DNA of 64,000 nt from Rhizomucor pusillus (GCA_900175165.2 FWWN02000451.1:62001-126000), one strand, 5' to 3'. Positions 24,200 to 37,577 are shown, numbered from the stretch's first letter. Notes: generated from the letters alone by a model not told the origin. Numbers and translations are program-made.

Positions 24200-25029
24200 A
24201 TGAGTCTCAACTGTGCACTGATTTCGCCTCACGACGGTATGCCAGTGCCGCTCCCTGGTGAACAACCGCTCTTTTTCAAACAGCACAAAGTAAAAGCCGT
24301 ACTCGACTGCAACGAAAAGTAAGGAGATTCGTTTGGAATGGACTTGCAGAAAACACTGACTGGCGATCAGTGGCTATCCAGGCAATTCAGCGTAAGGCGT
24401 TCAATGAGAGTCTTATTCAAAAATGTACATTATTAATAAACCGGAGGAACAGTGGTCATTGGGAGGCTACTGGGCAAATTTGTCTATCCAATCTAAGAGT
24501 AAGGTTCTGCGAAACAAAAAGTAAGACTAATAGCATATATTCACCAGTTAGGGACGTGTTTCGCAGATCGTTTTCGTTGCACAGTCAGAAACATCATCTT
24601 TCAAATCTTTGAATATCCCTATCATGGATTTAAAAAGTTGGAAACTACAGCAACCCTGGTTCGGCGCCAATTACATTGAAGGCATCGTTGTGCCAGTAAG
24701 TGCAAATTGATCCGGAAAAGACCTAGCATGCAGCTGAACTAGAGTCCATAAGACTCCTGGTGGAGGGCTACCAAAACCTGGCAAGCTTACGCTAGCATTT
24801 ACAGAAGGAGGTAAGATAAATGGTGGATTGATTAGTTCTGTAAGCTAAGGAATGTCTGCGTAGGCGCTATTGAATTTACATCCATTTATCGAAATCTGCT
24901 TCAAAGAGTACAAGGTACTGCTGTCCATAATAAAGAACATTCCAATCAAGTGTTTTACTTATGCACTTGTAACAAGAAACCAACGAGATGCCTCAGCATT
25001 ACGAGCCATTACCGCCATACGAACCATAG
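24200..25029 (+). CDS. WBP2-like GRAM/PH-domain protein with PPxY motif
   Basis: The seven exons are 24200-24318, 24371-24391 (21 nt), 24453-24498, 24567-24695, 24753-24810, 24864-24914 and 24977-25029; 158 residues, all in phase. Matches to the WW-binding-protein-2 family are clear: MSLNCALISPHDGMPVPLPGE at the start, then GQICLSNLRIVFVAQ, QQPWFGANYIEGIVVP, GGGLPKPGKLTLAFTEGG and AIEFTSIYRNLLQRV. The tail ends LPPYEP, a WW-domain ligand. In animals WBP2 binds YAP/NEDD4-type WW proteins; here a Rsp5/NEDD4-type ligase partner is a reasonable inference. The protein is shorter than animal WBP2, with a single PPxY. Confidence 0.92.
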
Positions 25030-25489
25030 GATCACGAGGCCGATGTATCCAATATGAATCCATTGTCCAAAAATGAAACAGAATTCATCGCTATTTGGTT
25101 GAAAGCTTAGTGACAAGTGTATTGTATGTAATTGAAGGACGTAGCTTAATGACCAAAAAAGACGGGGAGACGAGTGTCAACGAAGCTGACATGCTGATTT
25201 TGCTCTCTATTCATTTACAATGAAAAGAATATGGGATTTGCTTCGGACAGACAATAACTGCGTATCTAATTGATGTAGAGGAGACCGAGAATATAAGTTT
25301 ACAGCACAAATAACGCGTTTTTTAAATCGAAAACGTTTTTAAGAGATCCATTCAGGCTATATGACAACAACAAAAGCAAATGGTTTCTTTATATCTCGTC
25401 CTTTCTTTGTTCAATAATAGGACAGACTCCCCATTCGTAAGCGCTTCAAATCTCTCCGTCACACCTTTCGTCTTTTTCCAGCTAGAACA
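25030..25489. other. No gene seen
   Basis: AT-rich sequence lies between the WBP2-like gene and the next candidate, with no coding signal. Confidence 0.4.
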
Positions 25490-26007
25490 ATGAAGATAAA
25501 TGCAACAATCGGAAAGATCGGACTCCACAAAAGAAATGAGCCGTCCCAAATCGTGTACTGCGAGCCGGTCAAGAAATATCTTTCTACGGCTCATGTTAAA
25601 GAAACATCTGCTGAGCAATACAACAAGCAGCTGAAAGATTACGAGGATAAAGAGCTGGCGGACGAGCTCAAAGCTAAAAGAAAACGAGCCGCATACAAAG
25701 CAAACTCTGGCGGGTACACTGAAACGAGGCCGCGAATTGGAAGAGGAAATGGAAGAATCGTCGCAGGCTGGGAAGCGCCGGGCTGAAACTTACAGACTGG
25801 GACTTTCCGGGTGACTACTCTGGATTGGATGCTTTCAGCCATTATCCAGCAGATGGTACGCGGCATTGGGGGCAGCGGAACTGTCAGAACCTTTTATAAA
25901 TGATGAAATAAGTTTGATGCAACAAACAACAGCTACGCACACTTCTTCTCATATTATGAGCTTACCGTTTTCAGCGCAAGCCTGCAGACTAGCTGCAGTA
26001 GATCCAG
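25490..26007 (+). pseudogene. Unrecognised gene with an apparent frameshift
   Basis: From the ATG at 25490 the frame is clearly protein-like (charged, helical: YNKQLKDYEDKELADELKAK) up to about 25710. From there the coding character moves to the next frame (TLKRGRELEEEMEESSQ), continues over a phased 42-nt intron (25811-25852) and on to SLPFSAQACRLAAVDPG at 26007, where a GTACAA donor follows. Dropping one G from GGG at 25712-25714 would join the frames. No GT-AG or GC-AG intron that I can see does it. Either the gene is broken, the base is a sequencing error, or I have missed a splice. The family is unknown and the 3' part is undetermined. Confidence 0.4.
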
Positions 26008-26505
26008 GTACAAATGACTAAAACTATGAAAATTTAACATCATTGTTGAGAAGACTGTGGGAGTTTGTCTTTTTTTCATCGAAACAGCAGATGATACATG
26101 ATGCGAAATACCACCATTTAGTTTACTGCTTTTATGCCAGTTACAAATTACAGGATTTTTTCCTAGCCCTTTACGCCAACGTGGCGATTATGTGTTTTCT
26201 ATTTTGCGCCTATGATTTTGCACCAGTGTTCTTGAGCTGTGGTTTGCGCTGATGATTTAGTGTGTCTATCTTTAATCTTTGGCATCGCCTGGTTCGTGAA
26301 ATTGTTCTTTGATTCCAAGATATACGCTCGATATCTTTTAAAAAAATGAGCAAGTATAGACGCTGAAGGCTTAACCAGATCAGATGTTTTTCAGCAACAG
26401 TCGTTGGAAAATTAGACAGTTTGTGTCTGGTTCCTTGCGTCTTGTGCTTAATGATAAAGTGCATCATGGCGGATCTTGCCAGTATTCTTCTACTCTTTTC
26501 CAGTT
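26008..26505. other. Intron or intergenic sequence, undetermined
   Basis: It may contain introns of the preceding unresolved gene. An AT-rich stretch follows. I could not place an exon. Confidence 0.3.
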
Positions 26506-26959
26506 ATGCGTAGACGCCGCCGCCGCCGAGGAGCAACGCAAAACAGAGCGCCAGTTACTGTACCAATGCCTGTGTATCAAACAGAGGCGGAAAAGGTAGG
26601 CAGGAGCAAACTGATGAGGATCAGCCGAGCCGAAGCAGAACATAACCTTGAGAAAGCGCAGGAATCCTTGCTTAAACCGATCATCGAAAGCATTAAAACT
26701 CAAGGAAAGCAAAAAATCGCTGATGAAGGTCAAGCACCTCACTCGCGGCATGTGGCCTCTCGCCGATAAGCTCAGCAAAATGGCAGATGGTGTAACACAA
26801 GCAACCTCTGGAGGGGAGCAACGTGTATCGCCTAAGCCAACTATTACACCGGGAAAAGCCTTCGTTCCAAAAAAGTTCAACCTTGCAAACGCTGAATACA
26901 AAGTCACCTACCTTCCGCAGAAACGCACGGACATTACCTCACTTCGCTCTCCGGAGTGA
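26506..26959 (+). CDS. Unresolved coding region, frame ambiguous
   Basis: Two plus-strand frames both look coding. One starts at the ATG at 26506 (Arg-rich start, then SRAEAEHNLEKAQESLL). The other ends at 26959 (GMWPLADKLSKMADG, then TPGKAFVPKKFNLANAEYK). An intron from about 26600 to 26665 could make the second frame continuous from an upstream exon starting after CAG at 26503. No family is recognised. It might be the 3' part of the same gene as 25490. Confidence 0.3.
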
Positions 26960-27524
26960 TTTTGTAAGTATATAAACGCGTGCTTACATTTTTTAATTCA
27001 GGAGAGGTAAGCAGCAGAACGAAACAGTACAATATGAGCCTATGACTCATCAATTCTCGCGTTGACGCTACTTGGGGGCGGCTTTTGTGCTTGGAGACTA
27101 TGCTTGCGGCATGTAACATACTTATATGTGGAGACCTTGTAAAGCATACTCAGCACAAATCATTAATGTCAGTTCTTTTCATCAGGCCGCAAAGTATACT
27201 CTCATATAGCCCAGTATTGCGAAAGTGTCAGTCTTGTCGGGATCAGATAACCGCAACCAATAGCAGCAGCTTGATCTCAAAGCCACCAGTCTGAGGCGAA
27301 AAATAAAAGCGAGTCGAAAGTCTCTAATGCGTTGTTTTCTTTTCCGGACTAAACATCCGGTTTTACCTGGCCAACTTCTTTTTCTTCGTTCAATAAACCC
27401 AGTCGACTTTACGAAAACCCAAGTAAATGGATGGCGTTTCGTGTTGAAACGTACTCCGAGGCTAATATCTTCGCTGCCGCAGTTTTGTATATATATACTC
27501 TACCTTTAACGAAGAAAAAGAAAG
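26960..27524. promoter_or_regulatory. Upstream region of the pyrimidine-synthesis gene
   Basis: There are 565 bases before the start codon. A TATATATA run (27487-27496) lies about 30 bases before the ATG and may be a core promoter element or leader sequence. No other recognisable site. Confidence 0.35.
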
Positions 27525-30500
27525 ATGGCATCCAACTTCCCTGTTCCTCCGGTCACAGCTGCTGGTACTGCTCCTGCTACAGGTGTCAATAGCACTTTGA
27601 TCCCTGCACCGGCTGCAAATGCAACCCCACTTCCTCTTTCACCCCGGTCGCCAACGGCTCCCCATCGTCCTGTCTCGGCGTTGGAGGATCCCAAGGACGT
27701 TACCATGGCCACGCTTGTTCTGCAAGATGGCACCTCGTTCCAGGGTATCTCATTCGGTTCGGAAACTAAGAGCATCTCCGGCGAATGTGTTTTCCAAACT
27801 GGTATGAAGTGTTTCTTTTTAAAGTCTCAGAGTATCCGCCTCGCAGTTTGCTAAATATTGAGCCGGATCAGGTATGGTCGGTTATCCCGAATCGCTCACG
27901 GATCCGTCATACCGTGGTCAAATTCTGGTCTTGACATTCCCGTTGATCGGCAATTACGGTGCCCCCTCGCGCACCGAGATGGATGAGATCCTCAAGGATA
28001 TTCCAAAGTATTATGAGTCGCGAGAAATTCACGTTGCTGGTTTGATTGTTGGCAACTACTCTCCAGACTACTCGCACTATCTCGCCGAGTCCTCTCTCTC
28101 CGCATGGCTAAAGGAGAACAATGTTCCTGCATTGTATGGCATTGATACCCGTGCATTGACAAAGAAGATCCGTATGCAGGGTGTTCTTTTGGCCAAGATT
28201 TTATTCCCAAAGACTTCAGTCTCTGTACTTGATTCTGCTGCCAATGCTCTCGGTTTCTCAACGACCGAAACGCATGCTTCTTCTGAACGATGGATGCAAG
28301 ACTACCAGGATGTCGAATGGCACGACCCCAACAAAACCAACCTTGTCGCTGAGGTCTCCATCAAGGAGCCAAAGGTCTACCAACCCGAACCTAGCAAGGC
28401 TATTAAAACTCCTTCCGGACGCACCCTTCGTATTTTGGCCGTTGATGTCGGTATGAAATACAACCAGATTCGCTGCTTCGTCTTCCGCGGCGTTGAGCTC
28501 AAGATCGTTCCTTGGGACTATGACTTTGCCTCTGAGCCTGAGGATTCATACGATGGTATCTTTATTTCGAACGGTCCTGGTGATCCGACCATGGTCGAAA
28601 CCACCTTCAAGCATCTCCGCACAGTGCTTCAGGCTGCAAAGAAGCCCATCTTTGGTATCTGCTTGGGTCACCAGCTTCTTGCCTTGGCTGCAGGCGCAAA
28701 GACCATGAAGATGAAGTATGGTAACCGTGGTCAAAACATTCCATGTACGAGCATGATTTCTGGTCGCTGCTATATTACATCGCAAAACCATGGTTACGCC
28801 GTCGATGCTTCGTCGTTGCCCGATGATTTCCAAGAACTCTTTGTCAATGCAAACGATGGCTCTAACGAAGGTATTATCCACAAGACTCTTCCCATCTTCT
28901 CGGTGCAGTTCCACCCTGAATCGACACCTGGTCCTCGTGACACTGAATTCCTGTTCGATGTTTTCATCAACACTGTCCGCGAAAGCGTTGAATACGGCAA
29001 ATTGATGCCTCTCAAGTTCCCTGGTGGCGTTAAGGAGGAGAACATCAAGAAGAACCCTCGCGTGCACGTTAACAAGGTTCTTGTGCTTGGTTCAGGTGGT
29101 CTTTCCATTGGTCAGGCTGGTGAATTCGACTATTCCGGGTCTCAAGCCATTAAGGCTTTGAAGGAAGAAGGCATCTACACCATTCTTATCAACCCGAACA
29201 TTGCCACCATCCAGACTTCAAAGGGTTTGGCTGACAAGGTTTATTTCTTGCCTGTTACTCCAGACTTCGTCCGCAAGGTTATCAAGTTTGAAAAGCCTGA
29301 TGGTATCTACTGTACTTTTGGTGGTCAAACAGCTTTGAACGTCGGTGTCAAGCTCAAGGATGAATTCGAGTCTCTCGGTGTCAAGGTGCTTGGTACACCC
29401 ATCGACACCATTATCACCACCGAAGATCGTGACCTGTTTGCTCAAGCCTTGTTTGAAATTAACGAACGCTGTGCCAAATCTGCCTCAGCCGTCAACGTGG
29501 AGGAGGCTTTGGCTGCTGCCAAGGATATTGGTTATCCTGTTATTTGCCGTGCTGCGTATGCTCTTGGTGGTCTCGGTTCTGGTTTCGCAAACAATGAGCA
29601 AGAACTTGTTGCGCTCTGCAACAAAGCTTTCGCCACTTCTCCTCAAGTCTTGATTGAAAAATCCATGAAGGGTTGGAAGGAAATCGAATACGAAGTCGTT
29701 CGTGATTGCCGCGACAACTGTATCACTGTCTGTAACATGGAGAATTTTGATCCTCTCGGTATCCACACTGGTGACTCCATCGTTGTTGCTCCTTCTCAGA
29801 CTTTGTCGGATGAAGACTACAACATGCTTCGTACCACTGCAGTCAATGTCATCCGTCATTTGGGTGTTGTCGGTGAATGTAACATTCAATACGCCCTCAA
29901 CCCCTTCTCGAAGGAATACTGCATCATCGAAGTCAACGCTCGTTTGTCTCGTTCTTCCGCTTTGGCATCCAAGGCTACTGGCTATCCTCTTGCCTTTGTT
30001 GCAGCCAAGTTGGGTCTGGGCATCCCGCTCAATGAAATAAAAAACAGCGTCACTAAGGTTACTTGTGCATGCTTTGAACCTTCTCTTGACTACTGCGTTG
30101 TCAAGATCCCTCGTTGGGATTTGAAGAAGTTCAACCGTGTCAGCACTGCCCTCAGCTCCTCTATGAAATCCGTCGGTGAAGTCATGGCTATCGGTCGTAC
30201 TTTTGAGGAAACCATTCAAAAGGCTATTCGTGCCATTGATTATAACTTTATCGGTTTCAGTCCAGTAAGTGTATAAAATTGCTGTCTTACTTGCTGCAAA
30301 ATGCTAAATATGTTTATTTTCCTACAGAGCGATGTTATCGATGATGAGCATTTGGATGACGAATTGCAGAACCCGTCTGACCAGCGCTTGTTTGCTATCG
30401 CCAACGCCATGGCCAAGGGTTACACCGTTGACCGTATCTGGGAACTCACAAAGATTGACAAGTGGTTCTTGAACAAGTTGATGCGTATCACTCTGCTCGG

Positions 30501-33500
30501 CAAGCGCCTTGAAGGTTTCAATAAAACCAACGTCCCCGGCAATTTGCTTCGATCTGCCAAGCAGCTTGGTTTCTCTGACCGTCAGATTGCCAACAAACTG
30601 AACAGCAACGAGCTTGCTGTGCGTCGTTTGCGTCAAGAATATGGTGTTACTCCCTTCGTCAAGCAAATTGATACTGGTAAGTTGAAAGAGATATAGTGCA
30701 AGGTACAATTATACTTATCAATCAACGCATGTAGTTGCTGCTGAATTCCCTGCATTCACCAACTACTTGTATATGACTTACAATGCTGTTGAGCACGATG
30801 TTGCTTTCGAAGACAACGGTATCATGGTGCTTGGTTCCGGTGTATACCGCATCGGTTCCTCGGTCGAGTTCGATTGGTGTGCTGTCCGTGCTATCCGTAC
30901 CTTACGCGAGAAGGGTGTCAAGACTGTCATGGTGAACTACAACCCTGAGACTGTCTCGACCGATTATGACGAAGCTGACCGCTTATATTTCGAAAACATC
31001 AACCTTGAACGAGTGCTTGATATCTATGAGGTCGAAAAGTCTGGAGGTGTCATCATGTCTATGGGTGGTCAGACTCCCAACAACATTGCTTTGCCCTTGT
31101 ACCGTCAAAACGTCAAGGTCTTGGGTACCTCTCCTGAAATGATTGACAATGCTGAGAATCGATACAAGTTCTCTCGTATGTGCGACCGCATCGGTGTTGA
31201 CCAACCACTGTGGAAGGAATTGACCAGCTTCGACGAGGCCGAAGAATTCTGTGACAAGGTCGGCTATCCTGTCTTGGTCCGTCCCTCTTATGTTTTGTCC
31301 GGTGCTGCCATGAACACTGTCTTCTCCAAGGATGACTTGGCTGCATATCTCAAGGAAGCCGCTGCCGTCTCGCGCGAACATCCTGTAGTTATTTCAAAGT
31401 ACATTGAGGAGGCCAAGGAAATTGAAATGGACGCCGTTGCAGTTGACGGCAAGCTTGTCATGCATGTTATTTCCGAGCACGTTGAAAATGCTGGTGTTCA
31501 CTCTGGTGATGCCACTCTTGTTTTGCCACCTCAGGATCTCGACCCTGAGACTGTGCGCAAGATCGAGGATGCTACCGCCAAGATCGGTCGTGCTTTGAAT
31601 GTCACTGGTCCTTTCAATATCCAGTTTATCGCAAAGAACAACGAGATCAAGGTTATCGAATGTAACGTTCGTGCTGCTCGTTCATTCCCATTCGTTTCCA
31701 AGGTGCTGAACGTCGACTTGGTTGAGATGGCAACCAACGCCATGCTTGGTCTGCCTGTTGAATCCTACCCCAAAGTCGATATCCCCAAGGACTATGTCGG
31801 TGTCAAGGTTCCTCAATTCTCGTTCAGCCGTCTGTCTGGCGCTGATCCTGTCTTGGGTGTTGAAATGGCCTCCACCGGTGAAGTTGCATGCTTTGGCAAG
31901 GACAAGTACTCTGCTTATCTGAAGGCATTGCTTGCCACTGGCTTCGTTCTGCCGAAGAAGAATATTCTGCTCTCCATTGGTTCATACAAGGAGAAGCAAG
32001 AACTCTTGCCTGCAGTCCGCAAGCTGCATGAACTTGGATATAACATTTTTGCCACCACCGGTACAGCCGATTTCTACTCGGAGCACGATATTCCTGTCAA
32101 GCATCTTGAATCTTTGGATGGCGATGCTGGCGATAAGATCAAGGCTGAATATTCTTTGCAGCAGCACTTGTCTAACAACTTGATTGACATGTACATTAAT
32201 CTGCCTTCTCGCAACCGCTACCGCCGCCCTGCTTCTTACATGTCCAAGGGCTACCGATCTCGCCGTATGGCCGTCGATTACTCGATTCCCTTGTTGACGA
32301 ACGTCAAGTGCGCTAAATTGTTCATCGAAGCTCTTGCACGCAAGGAAAGCTTTGAAATTTCGGGCGTCGACTATAAGACCAGCCACACCATGGCCACTCT
32401 GCCTGGTCTCTTCAACATCAGTGCGATCATGTCCAGCCACAGCGACTTCGGTGCCGTGTCGAAGAAATCCTTGGCCGCCGGTTTCACGATGGTGTCTGCC
32501 TTTGCTGAAGATATGATTGACAGCCAATCTCTCGAGTCTGGAAGTGCTGCCGCTCATAAGGCTGCTTACACCGACTATCTTTTGAACATCACCGCTACCA
32601 GCTCGAACGCTTCTCAACTCACTGAGGCATCATCTGAAGCTGCTGCTGTGTTTATCAACACTGATAAGATTGGTAGCGGTGAAGTTTCCATCTTTGACTC
32701 TGTGTTCTCGGCATGGCCAAGCTCTCATTTGATTGTCACTGAAGCTCGCGGCACTGACCTTGCTTCCATCCTGTTGCTTGCTTCTCTGCATAACCGTGTT
32801 ATCCACGTGTCCAACGTCATGAGCAAGAGCGACCTGGCATTGATTGAAATGAGCAAGAACAAGGGTCTCGAAGTGACCTGCGACGTTGGCATCTACTCGC
32901 TCTTCTTCAGCTCCGAAGAGTTCAACAATACCAAGCTTTTGCCGACCAAGAAGGAGCAAGAAGGCTTGTGGAAGAGTTTGGATGTCATTGACTGCTTTTC
33001 TGTCGGTTCTACTCCTCGCAAGCTCGCTGCCGAATTGGGCCACGCTGCTTCCAATGCTGCCGGCATCCAAGAAGCTCTGCCTCTGCTCTTGGATGCTGTT
33101 GCCCAAGGCCGTCTCAAGCTGAAGGATATCTCTGACCGCTTGCACGAGAACCCTCGCCGTATCTTTGGTTTGGTTGCTCAGCCTGATACGTACATTGAAA
33201 TTGAAGTTGACCGCCAGCACACTTGGCCCGTCACCGAAGAGTGGTCGCCTCTTGCTGGACGCACTATTCGTGGCTCTGTCCACCGTGTTGCCGTGGATGA
33301 GAAGACTGTGTATATGGACGGCACAATCATGGCTGACGGCACTCTTGGACGCGATGTATCTCTTCAAGCGCAGGCTGTCAAATCTGCTGTCAAGGAAGCA
33401 CAGACCAAGTTTGAACAAATGAACCTTGGTTTTCCTGAAACTGCCGCTGAATCCAAGTCGCCTCGCTTGACTCCTGCTGATCCGGTCAAGCTTGCAGGTG

Positions 33501-34507
33501 CCTCTGACCAACAGCTCGTCTCTTACCAGCCTTCGACTTATGAGATCTCTGCCTCGCTTGCTCGTGTAATTAGCCGATCTCCCTTCTATCGCAAGCACAT
33601 TCTCCGATCCAAGCAGTTTGACAGAAACGATCTGCATTTACTGTTTGGCGTCGCACACGAGATGCGTAACCTTGTGGAACGCTACGGTGGTATCAACATT
33701 TTGCAGGGTCGTGTCATGAGCACCATGTTCTTTGAACCTTCGACTCGGACCTCGTCTTCCTTCGAAGCTGCCATGATGCGTCTGGGTGGTCAAGTCGTAT
33801 CTGTCAGCGCAACTACATCCTCTGTCCAAAAGGGTGAATCGCTTGCCGACACTATCCGCACTTTGGGTTGCTACGGTGACTTGATCGTCCTTCGTCATCC
33901 TCAACCCGGCAGTGCTCAGCTAGCTGCCAAATACAGCAAGGTCCCTATCATCAACGCTGGTGATGGTATCGGTGAACATCCTACGCAGGCTTTCCTTGAT
34001 GTCTTCACGATCCGTGAAGAATTGGGTACTGTCAATGGCTTGACTATTACTCTTGTTGGTGATCTCAAGAACGGTCGTACCGTCCACAGTTTGGTAAAGA
34101 TCCTCGCTTATTACCAAGTCACCCTCAACTATGTCGCTCCCGAGTCCTTGTCGATGCCAAAGGAAGTCATGGAGGAAGTCGCAGCCGCTGGTGTCACTCA
34201 AAATGTGTACACATCCTTGGATGAAGTGATCGGCGAGACTGATGTCTTGTATATGACTCGTGTCCAAAAGGAACGCTTCTCTTCCGAAGAAGAGTACAAG
34301 AATGTCAAGGATTCTTTCATTCTGAACAACGACATGTTGAGTAAGGCCAAGTCTCAAATGATTGTTCTCCATCCTCTGCCCCGTGTCAACGAAATCGAGC
34401 CTGAAGTCGACTTCGACCAACGTGCTGCTTACTTCCGCCAGATGCGCTATGGTCTCTATGTCAGAATGGCCTTGCTTGCCTTGGTCCTTGGTACCCTCCG
34501 CGGTTAA
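27525..34507 (+). CDS. URA2: Carbamoyl-phosphate synthase / aspartate carbamoyltransferase (ura2-type multidomain enzyme)
   Basis: The four exons are 27525-27801, 27872-30264, 30328-30676 and 30735-34507; 2263 residues. Order: a Pro/Ala/Thr-rich N-terminal ~60 residues; glutamine amidotransferase (GICLGHQ with catalytic Cys at about 350; FSVQFHPE); two ATP-grasp halves of CPSase (from about 480; [34 protein letters not shown]); an MGS-like allosteric domain (about 1415-1500; ATTGTADF); a dihydroorotase-like region (about 1525-1900) without the metal-binding HxH; and ATCase (about 1940-2263; [19 protein letters not shown]). It makes carbamoyl aspartate, the first committed steps of UMP synthesis, and is normally UTP-feedback inhibited. 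An internal ATG at 27706 is an alternative start without the Pro-rich tail. Confidence 0.97.
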
Positions 34508-34686
34508 AGAAAACAAGTCAATCAATTTCAAAAGCAACAATCAAGGTTCTTCGCAATCATTATCCTTTTTCTGTAACATATTCTTTCATCACACACACGC
34601 AAAAAAATTGGGTTATATATAACACACATTGAATTAAATAGATTTGGGTTTTCACTGGGTTTTCGTATTGATAAGCCCCCGTTCTT

Positions 34687-37577
34687 TTATGTTCGTTGCA
34701 AAAAGTACAAGTAAGCTTCCCCAATGGGTGGTTTGGGTGAAACCGCTACCTTGTTGTCATTGAACAGGACCCATTGGTCATCCTTGTATACATGTGCCAC
34801 ATAATGGCCGCAATGCACAGACGTTCCCTTATGCGATACAAAAGACTTGACTGTATAATCGAATGGAGGCGTACTATCTCCAGGAACAGTCTTGTTGTTT
34901 TCTGAAACTGGTTCTGCATCCTCGCCGTTGTCGTCTGGATGACTGAACAACCAATCCAATGCACGTTCGGTGTTGTTATCCTGATTTAAGGTATAACTGT
35001 AAATACATTGCTCTGTTAATAGACACCACGCTTCTACTCACAGTCTCTCTCAAGGCTTTCTTTGCTTGAGCGGGTGTAAAGCCCATTTCACACAACATAC
35101 TGATTTGTTCTTCAGATACACTTCCTTGCTGTGAACCAGAAGTAGGTTCAAGAGGATAATCGATACCTGATGATTTGATGAATACAGGCACGTGACTTGC
35201 TGCAGCTTACATTGGTTTTACCTGGGTCTTCCATATGTTCGAATAGCCAGTTCATGGCTATCTCTGCACCGTTATTGCCAGTATTAAGCAAAGCTCGCTT
35301 ACATCTATTTTCTGGGAAGCCCATAGCCATGAGCTGTTCTAAAGCGGTCTGATCGAATTGCGGTTCAGATGCGGCGCTTGGTGCATCGGCGGGAAGAAGT
35401 TCTTCATCCGGTTGCTGTCCCTTCCCCATATATTTTGCCAGATGCATCGGTCCCTCTGGAAACTTAATCTCCACATCTACGTCTAAAGTTTAATTACCTT
35501 GATTGGAAGCGATGGGCTCAAAATCCTTACTAAGTTTACGAGGTACCCAGTCAATAAATGCAAACCGACGAGCATGGACAGTTAGTATCTGAGGGAAGGT
35601 GTGGAACTTTGTGGACCTGAAGAAAGAGCTTTAATCAATAAAACTGATGAAAATATGTTCAGCTAGTACACTCACTTGTATGCCACCGTGCTTTCATTGC
35701 AGCTAGGACAATGGTAACCCTCTATTGCTTCCTCCTGAACGAATAAATCAAGACATTCGTAAAAGTCTACAGACTGGTACTTGTCGCCGTCTTCAGATTC
35801 GACTTTTCTTGCGGGCACATTGACTGATATGCTGTTGGTGGTATCCACTTGATATCGCACTTTTTTACATTTTCCGCATTGTAACCGCTGTTCTACAGCA
35901 AAGTCAAACACTTTAGTTGGATCGTTCGCCTTTGCAGCATGCTCTTTCTGAGAGATGGTCTTGCAAAGATACTGGAAAAATTCAAATGCATCCTGCTGTC
36001 GCATCGTCGAGAATTCCTCGTGACCTTTGCCGACTAGAGCTTTGAACATCGTAGGCGCGATACCATCCTGGGAAGGAGCCTGATCTTCCGATGATGCTTC
36101 TTTTGGCTGCGAGTATCTACCCGACAACATACCATCCGCCATTTTATGCAGCTGACAATGCCAGCAATTCGCAGGTTCATTTTGGCAGTTTTGAGGGTGA
36201 TCTGCTAACTGTTGATAATAGCGCTCTTGGAAAGTACCAATATCGAAAACCGATTGCAAAACGGAAGCCATGTAACAACTATCGAATATTTAGTCTACCA
36301 ATCGCCGCCATAAAGACCGATGCAAGTTACCTATTTCCGAGATTTTTCAAACCGGTGTATCCGGCTCCAAATTTCGGTTCTAATTGTTTGCCATCCTCGG
36401 TAGTCATGCTGAAATCGAACTTTAGATTCTGCTCTAATTGCTAAAACCAGAGATAAGTCAAAACTAAGTTCTACACTAGTAAACAATTTTATCCAACGAA
36501 CCAGCTCTGTCATGCTCTTTTCTGTTTTGAGCTGCTGCGAAACATTGATGCCCCAGTTTGCCAGGTGTGTCGAAAGATCGTTATCCAATTTGGCATCGTT
36601 ACAAATATAACAGTAAATATCTAAAATGGGTGTTCTAATGCTGGAAATAGATGTATGTATTTGGAGTTCTCGTCTTATACCTGCTGTACCCTCTGGTGTG
36701 ATTGTGCCAAGTTTGCATGACACACCATGTCCAGTCTTTTCATAATGCTCTATCGCATGGTTATTACCGCCAGATCCATCGTATTGTCTTCTACCACAGC
36801 CGAGGTTTCCACATGTCAAACAGAGCCACAAGTTCTCGCTTAGCTCACAATTGGCACAGTGGGCCAATGCCTGCTGCTCCAATTTTTGCGGAGGATCTTG
36901 AACCAGGCAGAGTGTGTGTTCACACGGATGAATCTCCTCTTCCCAAGCTTTAACTTCAGACTGCTTTGCCGAAGATAATGCTGACAAGACCGCATCTACT
37001 ACATTTGATACCTATAGAAATCCATTGAGTGCAATGCGATGGTGCTAACTCAGATGCTTTCCATACTTGTGGAGAAACGCCTTTGCTGGCCTCTACTCCT
37101 TGACATGCGTAGCATTTCACCTTGGTGACATGCTCGTACTTCTGTTCTTCATCTTCGGGAACGATAGCCAGCTTGCTTATCTTCTGCGGAGGAGGCGTTC
37201 CATCGTCTGGCTGTGAATGGATTCGTCAGGATCTACGGATCTCTTACAAGATCTATCGTTTCAAGGACTTACTCGCTTAGCCTTGTCAATAGGAATGCGA
37301 CGAATATTGACAACAAGCGGGTGTCCAGTCTTTTTCGAGTGTAATTCTGCATGACGTCTAGGAGCTTCAACGCATCCACCGTTGAAGCAAGTCAGGCAAA
37401 CGTCAATGCCTTCAGGACCGTCCTTTTTTTATGCGGCGTGAATTCTCAAGAATACTGGAACCAACATATGAGGCTTATTACTTGTGAATCAAAACACAAG
37501 GTACATTCTTCCTTGTGAACTTGCGTGTACGCAGATGGTGGCGTAAGAGGTGTGTCTGTAAAATGAGTGCATGCCAT
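34687..37577 (-). CDS. UBP14: Ubiquitin-specific protease USP5/Ubp14 (isopeptidase T)
   Basis: Many exons run from the ATG at 37577 to the stop at 34687. N-terminus: a variant zinc-finger region (KEECTLCFDSQ, then DVCLTCFNGGC). The canonical ZnF-UBP follows (CEHTLCLVQDPP, LWLCLTCGNLGCGRRQ, NNHAIEHYEKTGHGVSCKL), which grips the free C-terminus of ubiquitin. The catalytic Cys box is GLKNLGNSCYMASVLQS and is interrupted by an intron. Two UBA domains are inserted (LEQLMAMGFPENRCKRAL; ISMLCEMGFTPAQAKKAL). The His box is SVHCGHYVAHVY near the C-terminus. The enzyme disassembles unanchored polyubiquitin chains and replenishes free ubiquitin. All catalytic elements are present. Confidence 0.95.

Noticed and set aside
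26464..26907. 147-codon antisense frame
   Set aside because: It overlaps plus-strand coding-like sequence, with no family motif and low-complexity hydrophobic content.
32630..33637. 335-codon open frame antisense to the CPSase-ATCase gene (and others at 28546-29067, 29485-30219, 31982-32617, 33920-34540)
   Set aside because: They are shadows of a long, codon-biased coding sequence whose sense translation is unambiguous; they have no motifs or splice signals.
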